Part shown: positions 5,181 through 9,028 of the stretch, one piece after another
Layout: the number at the start of each line of letters is the position of its first letter
How positions within the stretch are numbered: the stretch's first letter is position 1
Assembly: GCA_949739085.1 (NCBI GenBank)
Contig: CATIYU010000203.1
Span: 1-9,028 of the forward strand
Origin: an uncultured Eubacteriales bacterium
GTDB lineage: Bacteria; Bacillota_A; Clostridia; Oscillospirales; Oscillospiraceae
Length of the DNA stretch: 9,028 bases
Reading direction: 5' to 3'
Notes under the pieces: generated by a model
Seen by the model: only the letters and a program-made list of their open reading frames with translations
What the model was told of the DNA's origin: nothing
Databases searched by the model: none
Position numbers and translations under genes: made by a program

Positions 5181-5636
5181 ATGGCAAAGATAACGGAGCT
5201 GGTGGCGGGCCTGGCGGCCCCCGTAGTGGAGGCGGCCGGGTGCGAACTGTGGGACGTGGAATACGTCCGGGAGGCCGGGACATGGTATCTGCGGCTGTAT
5301 ATTGACAAGCAGGGCGGGGTGGACATCCTGGACTGCGAAACCATCAGCCGGGCGGTCAGCGATCTGCTGGACGAGGCGGACCCCATCGAGGGCAGCTACA
5401 CCTTTGAGGTGTCCTCCGCCGGAGCGGAACGGCCGCTGAAGCGCCCCGGCGACTTTGAACGGTTTATGGGTAGCCCCGTGGCGGTGAAGCTCTACAAGGC
5501 CCGGGAGGGCCGCAAGGAGTTCGCGGGCACGCTGGCGGGCTATGAGGACGGGAATATCACCATCACCGTGGGGGACGCCCCGGTGACCTTCCGGAAGGAG
5601 GAGGTGGCTCTCTGCCGCCTGCGGATTGAATTCTGA
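5181..5636 (+). CDS. rimP: Ribosome maturation factor RimP
   Basis: RimP is a cytoplasmic factor that binds the 30S ribosomal subunit during assembly and is needed for efficient 16S rRNA maturation. The protein is 151 residues, the usual length. The N-terminal alpha/beta domain (about 1-80) contains GCELWDVEYVREAGTWYLRLYID and leads into the family motif TFEVSSAGAERPLKRPGDFERF (74-95). Most relatives have SSPG where this one has SSAG. The C-terminal Sm-like beta-barrel (about 96-151) follows. The ATG at 5181 is preceded by a GTGAGG ribosome site. It is the first gene of the operon, 42 bases before nusA. The order rimP-nusA-ylxR-ylxQ-infB matches Bacillus subtilis and supports the call. Confidence 0.95.
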   Translation: MAKITELVAGLAAPVVEAAGCELWDVEYVREAGTWYLRLYIDKQGGVDILDCETISRAVSDLLDEADPIEGSYTFEVSSAGAERPLKRPGDFERFMGSPVAVKLYKAREGRKEFAGTLAGYEDGNITITVGDAPVTFRKEEVALCRLRIEF

Positions 5637-5678
5637 CGGTCCGGCCGCCCTTGACAGATAAAAATAGGAGTATGTGAG

Positions 5679-6761
5679 ATGAAATGTTCTGAGATTTTCG
5701 CGGCGCTGGAGATGCTGGAGAAGGAGCGGGGAATCTCCCAGACCTTCATGATGGATAAAATCATCCAGGCGCTGGTTACCGCCTACAAGAAGGACCACGA
5801 GGGCGTGGAAAACGTGATTGTGGACGTGGACGAGGCCCGCAAGGATCTGAAGATGTACGTGCAGAAGGAGATCGTGGAGGAGGTGGAGCGCCCGGGGGCC
5901 CAGATGTCCATTGAGGAGGCCCGCTCCCGCTACGGCCGCATCGACGTGGGCGGCACGGTGAACATCCCGGTGGACAACGTGGAGTTTGGCCGCATTGCCG
6001 CAGGCAACGGCAAGCAGGTGATTATTCAGGGACTCCGGGAGGCGGAGCGGGGCATGGTGTACGACGAGTTCAACTCCAAGCAGCACGAAATCCTCACCGG
6101 CGTCGTCACCCGCATTGACCCCCGCAACGGCAACGCCTCCCTGCGCATCGGCACGGGTCCGGAGTCCACGGAGGCCATGCTGGCGGTGGGCGAGCAGATC
6201 AAGACCGAGGAGCTGGTGGAGGGCCAGCACGTGAAGGTCTATGTGGTGGAGGTGCGCCGGAGCACCCGGGGCCCCCAGGTGCTTATCTCCCGAACCCACC
6301 CGGGGCTGGTGAAACGGCTCTTTGAGCTGGAGGTGCCGGAGATCTTCGACGGCATCGTGGAGGTGAAATCCATCGCCCGCGAGGCGGGCAGCCGCACAAA
6401 GATGGCGGTCTGGAGTTCCGACGAGGCCGTCGATCCCATCGGGGCCTGCGTGGGCCCGGCGGGCCAGCGGGTGAGCAGCATCGTGGGCGAGCTGCGGGGG
6501 GAGAAAATCGACATTGTCAAGTACAGCGAGGACCCCGCCCAGTTCATCGCCGCCGCCCTGGCCCCGGCGGACGTTATCGACGTGTGGCTGGCGGACGAGG
6601 GGAAGGGGTGCCGGGTGATCGTGCCGGACGACCAGCTGTCCCTGGCCATCGGCAAGGAGGGGCAGAACGCCCGTCTGGCGGCCCGCCTGACCGGGTACAA
6701 AATCGACATCAAGCCCGCGTCCTACAAGGATAAGGAAGAAGAGGAAGCGCCTGAGGAATAG
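5679..6761 (+). CDS. nusA: Transcription termination/antitermination protein NusA
   Basis: NusA binds RNA polymerase near the RNA exit channel and controls pausing, intrinsic termination and antitermination. Domains in order are the polymerase-binding N-terminal domain (about 1-130), an S1 domain (about 137-203, starting EILTGVVTRIDP), KH1 (about 225-285, loop GPAG at 259-262) and KH2 (about 305-346, loop GKEG at 325-328 in LSLAIGKEGQNARLAARLTG). A short acidic tail ends the protein. At 360 residues it is the short Gram-positive form, without the C-terminal acidic repeats of E. coli NusA. The start is supported by AGGAG eleven bases upstream and the typical beginning with EIFAALEMLEKERGIS. 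It is the second gene of the operon. NusA also affects terminators, so feedback on the leader hairpin upstream of rimP is conceivable but untested. Confidence 0.97.
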   Translation: MKCSEIFAALEMLEKERGISQTFMMDKIIQALVTAYKKDHEGVENVIVDVDEARKDLKMYVQKEIVEEVERPGAQMSIEEARSRYGRIDVGGTVNIPVDNVEFGRIAAGNGKQVIIQGLREAERGMVYDEFNSKQHEILTGVVTRIDPRNGNASLRIGTGPESTEAMLAVGEQIKTEELVEGQHVKVYVVEVRRSTRGPQVLISRTHPGLVKRLFELEVPEIFDGIVEVKSIAREAGSRTKMAVWSSDEAVDPIGACVGPAGQRVSSIVGELRGEKIDIVKYSEDPAQFIAAALAPADVIDVWLADEGKGCRVIVPDDQLSLAIGKEGQNARLAARLTGYKIDIKPASYKDKEEEEAPEE

Positions 6762-6791
6762 TCCGCCAGAGCGGCAAGGAAAGGAACCCCC

Positions 6792-7067
6792 ATGCAGAAG
6801 CCGAGAAAGCTCCCCCAGCGCCAGTGTCTGGGCTGCCGGGAGATGAAGAACAAAAAGGAGCTCATCCGGGTAGTCCGGTCCCCAGAAGGGGAGATCTCCC
6901 TGGATTTCAAGGGCAAGGCTCCGGGCCGGGGCGCATATGTGTGCCCGGAGGCGGCGTGCTTTCTAAAGGCCCGGAAGAGCAAGGCCCTAGAGAGGGCGTT
7001 CCAGACCCCGGTGCCCCCGGAGGTCTACGACGCCCTGGAAAGTCAGATGCGGCATGAGCAAGAGTAA
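6792..7067 (+). CDS. ylxR: YlxR/RnpM family RNA-binding protein (DUF448)
   Basis: This small basic protein of 91 residues has the YlxR signatures: RQCLGCREMKNKKELIRVVR (10-29) and GRGAYVC (45-51), with a further cysteine at 56. In Bacillus subtilis the protein, renamed RnpM, binds the RNase P RNA and modulates tRNA processing; in other bacteria it has been linked to global gene regulation. It acts in the cytoplasm. The ATG at 6792 is preceded by an AAGGAAAGGA ribosome site. The gene sits in its conserved place between nusA and the L7Ae-type gene, and its last 14 bases overlap the next reading frame. Length and motifs are normal. Confidence 0.95.
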   Translation: MQKPRKLPQRQCLGCREMKNKKELIRVVRSPEGEISLDFKGKAPGRGAYVCPEAACFLKARKSKALERAFQTPVPPEVYDALESQMRHEQE

Positions 7068-7461
7068 CGCGCTGCCCCTCATCGGCATGGCCCTGCGGGC
7101 CGGTAAGCTTCAGGTGGGGGAGGACCCCGCCGCCGCAGCCTGCAAGTCCCGCTCCTGCCGCCTGCTGCTCACCGCCCAGGACGCCGCAGGCGGCACAGCC
7201 CGCCGGGCCTCCGCCATGGCGGAGGAGGGCCAGTGCCTGCTCCTGGCGCTGCCCTATACCAAAGAGGAACTGGGGGCCGCTCTGGGCCGGGCCTCCTGCG
7301 CCACCGCCGCGGTCACCGACCTGGGATTGGCCCGGGCCATTGTAGAGCGGCTGGCGGAGGCGGACAGCGGGACCTACGGCCCCCTGCGGGAGAAATTGCG
7401 CCTGAAGGCGGAGCGGGCCGCCCAGCGGCGGGCCAGCCCCGCCCGGAAAAAGAGGAACTAG
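7054..7461 (+). CDS. ylxQ: YlxQ-like ribosomal L7Ae/L30e-family RNA-binding protein
   Basis: Members of this family bind kink-turn RNA structures; B. subtilis YlxQ is the namesake of this operon position. The protein is 135 residues. The L7Ae-like core (about 4-101) starts ALPLIGMALRAGKLQVGED and includes LLLTAQDAAGGTARRA. The usual D-A-S-x-N-T segment reads DAAGGT, so RNA contacts may differ. A basic tail rich in K and R (about 111-135) is longer than in typical 100-residue members. The start codon ATG at 7054 lies within the end of ylxR (14-base overlap), and only a weak GGAAAG site precedes it, so translation is probably coupled to ylxR. Position after ylxR and before infB strongly supports the call despite modest sequence conservation. 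Confidence 0.88.
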   Translation: MSKSNALPLIGMALRAGKLQVGEDPAAAACKSRSCRLLLTAQDAAGGTARRASAMAEEGQCLLLALPYTKEELGAALGRASCATAAVTDLGLARAIVERLAEADSGTYGPLREKLRLKAERAAQRRASPARKKRN

Positions 7462-7468
7462 TCAACCC

Positions 7469-7530
7469 CACCATAACGCACGTCTGGGCATCCACGCCCC
7501 GGCGCGGACTTCCGGACGTGTGTTATGGTG
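7469..7530 (+). repeat. Long inverted repeat / RNA hairpin between ylxQ and infB
   Basis: CACCATAACGCACGTC (7469-7484) pairs with GACGTGTGTTATGGTG (7515-7530) over 16 bp with one G-U pair. The stem extends inward four more pairs (7485-7488 with 7511-7514, two of them wobble). The 22-base interior can fold into a further small stem (7491-7497 with 7502-7508). No T tract follows on either side, so it does not look like a terminator. It ends 33 bases before the infB start. Candidate roles are an RNase processing site, an mRNA stability element or a protein-binding RNA. Its function is unknown. Confidence 0.8.
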
Positions 7531-7550
7531 TACAAACCGTGATCACAACT

Positions 7551-7566
7551 GGAGGTGGCCTTATTG
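7551..7566 (+). promoter_or_regulatory. Ribosome binding site that fixes the TTG start of infB
   Basis: GGAGGTGG (7551-7558) is a near-perfect Shine-Dalgarno sequence, with its GGAGG core eight bases before TTG (7564-7566). No ATG or GTG in this frame lies at a suitable distance. The nearest in-frame GTG is nine codons on and has no ribosome site. Confidence 0.88.
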
Positions 7567-9028
7567 GGTAATATCGTAAACAAGTATAAGGTGAATGAGC
7601 TGGCAAAGGACTTCGGGATGCAGACGAAAAAGATCATCGAAATCCTGGGTATGTATTTTGACACGCCGAAGAAGTCCGGCCAGAACCTGGAGGACAACGA
7701 GCTGGCAGTGGTTTTCGAGTACCTTACCCAGCAGAACCAGGCCAGCAGCATCGAGTCCATCTACGCGGACACCGCCCCGGCGGAGAAGTCCAGCAAGGAT
7801 GGTCAGAAAAACGCCCAGCCCGCCCCCCGCCAGAGTGCCGGGGCGGCAAAGCCCCAGCCGGCTCAGCAGCAGGCCCATCCCAAGCAGCAGACCCAGCCTG
7901 CCCCGCAACAGCAACAGCAGCAGCAAAAGGGCCAGCCGGGCGCCGCCAGGGTGCCTAAAACGAAGGTGGTGGACACCCGCAAGGCCACCAACGTGAACCT
8001 GGATAAATACGACGAGAAGCTTCAGGACATGGCGGACCGCAGCGACCGCAGCGGACGCCGGGACCGGGAGCCGGGCAAGGAGAAGTTCCGCGGCGCGGGC
8101 GGCCGGAAGAAGGGCCAGATGTCCTTCTCCAGCAAGCGGCGGCAGGAGGAGGCGGAGAAAATGCGCCGCCTCCAGCTGGAGATCGCCAAAAAGACGCCCC
8201 TCACCGTGAAAATCCCCGACGAGATCTCCGTGCAGGAGCTGGCCAGCCGGATGAAAAAGACCGGCGCGGAGGTGGTCAAGGCCCTGATGAAAAACGGCGT
8301 CATGGCCTCCCTCAGCCAGTTTATCGACTTCGACACCGCCGCCATCATCGCTGAGGAGCTGGGCTGCCGGGTGGAGAAGGAGGTGGTGGTCACCATCGAG
8401 GAGAAGCTCATCGACACCCCCGCCGACAAGCCCGAGGACCTCATCCTCCGGGCACCGGTGGTCGTGGTCATGGGCCACGTGGACCACGGCAAAACCTCCC
8501 TGCTGGACTATATCCGCAGCGCCAGCGTGGCCTCCGGAGAGGCCGGCGGCATCACCCAGCACATCGGCGCCTATCAGACCCAAATCGGCGGCAAGCCCAT
8601 CACATTCCTGGATACCCCCGGCCACGAGGCATTTACCTCCATGCGGGCCCGGGGCGCCATGGTCACCGACATCGCTATCCTGGTGGTAGCGGCGGAAGAC
8701 GGCATCATGCCCCAGACCGTGGAGTCCATCAACCACGCCAAGGCGGCCAATATCCCCATCATCGTGGCCATCAACAAGATGGATAAGCCGGAGGCGAACC
8801 CGGAGCGCATCAAGCAGCAGCTGACGGAATACGAGCTGGTGGCCGAGGAGTGGGGCGGCCAGACTATTATCTGCCCCATCTCCGCCAAGACCGGCATGGG
8901 CATCGACAACCTGCTAGAGATGGTGTCCCTGACGGCGGAGGTGGCGGAGCTGAAGGCCAACCCCAACCGCACCGCCCACGGCGCGGTGATCGAGGCCCGG
9001 CTGGACAAGGGCCGGGGCCCCGTGGCCA
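7564..9028 (+). CDS. infB: Translation initiation factor IF-2, 3'-truncated by window edge
   Basis: IF2 is the GTPase that brings initiator fMet-tRNA to the 30S subunit and promotes 50S joining. The window holds 488 codons. The first N-terminal IF2N module starts [20 protein letters not shown] (about 5-55). A low-complexity linker rich in Q, P, A and K (about 60-200) follows, with a run of seven glutamines (115-121) and a charged, arginine-rich part. The second IF2N module begins [16 protein letters not shown] (about 217-270). The GTPase domain has G1 GHVDHGKT (304-311), G3 DTPGH (350-354), G4 NKMD (404-407) and G5 SAK (440-442), all intact. Domain II begins near the edge; the C-terminal tRNA-binding domains are outside. 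The start is TTG, supported by a strong ribosome site and a normal N-terminus. It is the fifth gene of the operon, with 102 bases before it that hold a large hairpin. Confidence 0.96.
   Translation, partial: MGNIVNKYKVNELAKDFGMQTKKIIEILGMYFDTPKKSGQNLEDNELAVVFEYLTQQNQASSIESIYADTAPAEKSSKDGQKNAQPAPRQSAGAAKPQPAQQQAHPKQQTQPAPQQQQQQQKGQPGAARVPKTKVVDTRKATNVNLDKYDEKLQDMADRSDRSGRRDREPGKEKFRGAGGRKKGQMSFSSKRRQEEAEKMRRLQLEIAKKTPLTVKIPDEISVQELASRMKKTGAEVVKALMKNGVMASLSQFIDFDTAAIIAEELGCRVEKEVVVTIEEKLIDTPADKPEDLILRAPVVVVMGHVDHGKTSLLDYIRSASVASGEAGGITQHIGAYQTQIGGKPITFLDTPGHEAFTSMRARGAMVTDIAILVVAAEDGIMPQTVESINHAKAANIPIIVAINKMDKPEANPERIKQQLTEYELVAEEWGGQTIICPISAKTGMGIDNLLEMVSLTAEVAELKANPNRTAHGAVIEARLDKGRGPVA

Noticed and set aside
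5651..5656. TTGACA between rimP and nusA as a nusA promoter
   Set aside because: No TATAAT-like hexamer lies 16-18 bases downstream; the region there is the nusA ribosome site and start codon.
5142..6299. Minus-strand open frame of 385 codons
   Set aside because: It lies opposite rimP and nusA, both of which are certain, and its composition is that of a shadow frame.
7906..7926. CAA/CAG repeat as a microsatellite of special function
   Set aside because: It encodes a run of seven glutamines in the naturally variable linker of IF2. It may vary in length between strains but needs no further explanation.
7561..8736. Minus-strand open frame of 391 codons
   Set aside because: It is antisense to the infB coding frame, is rich in H, L, G and A as expected from a GC-rich complement, and has no recognisable domain or ribosome site.
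1..9028. CRISPR array, transposase, phage or toxin-antitoxin genes
   Set aside because: No spaced direct repeats and no matching protein motifs were seen. All coding space is explained by the listed genes.

Overview
The window is GC-rich, gene-dense chromosomal DNA that reads like a Clostridia genome, probably Oscillospiraceae/Ruminococcaceae (Flavonifractor/Oscillibacter-like). The evidence is the rimP-nusA-ylxR-ylxQ-infB order, the strong AGGAGG ribosome sites, sigma-A type promoters and CCA-encoding tRNA genes. No plasmid, phage, CRISPR or insertion-sequence hallmark was seen. The genus assignment is inference from overall character, not from a search.

Layout. (1) Positions 2-1364 on the plus strand hold the 3' part of a YaaA-type peroxide-stress gene, then a tocopherol-cyclase-like (lipocalin-fold) protein whose ribosome site lies in a hairpin. 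(2) Positions 1419-1722 hold a two-gene tRNA-Leu unit on the minus strand (GAG then CAG anticodons), with a perfect-consensus promoter and a bidirectional terminator that abuts the encoded CCA. (3) Positions 1792-2547 hold a single PyrE-like phosphoribosyltransferase gene in which the acidic pair of the PRPP loop is missing, with its own promoter and a terminator shared with the convergent gene. (4) Positions 2582-4157 on the minus strand hold a membrane-linked double zinc-ribbon protein and, upstream of it, an XRE-type regulator fused to six membrane helices. Each has its own promoter. (5) Positions 4302-4967 hold a divergent promoter pair that appears to share one palindromic -35 box, and a YfbR-type HD-domain 5'-deoxynucleotidase. 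(6) From 5055 to the window end runs the conserved transcription/translation operon rimP-nusA-ylxR(rnpM)-ylxQ-infB. It starts with a leader carrying a terminator-like hairpin and has a large unexplained hairpin between ylxQ and infB. infB starts with TTG and runs off the right edge.

How the genes work together. The last operon links 30S ribosome maturation (RimP), transcription elongation/termination control (NusA), small RNA-binding proteins (YlxR/RnpM and the L7Ae-type YlxQ) and initiation factor IF2, as in Bacillus subtilis. The earlier genes are separate housekeeping or accessory units with individual promoters. All six promoters I could place carry a TGn extended -10 element.

I found no convincing new multi-gene system. 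The best leads are the degenerate phosphoribosyltransferase, the long hairpin before infB, the sequestered ribosome site before the tocopherol-cyclase-like gene, the rimP leader, and the shared -35 box.
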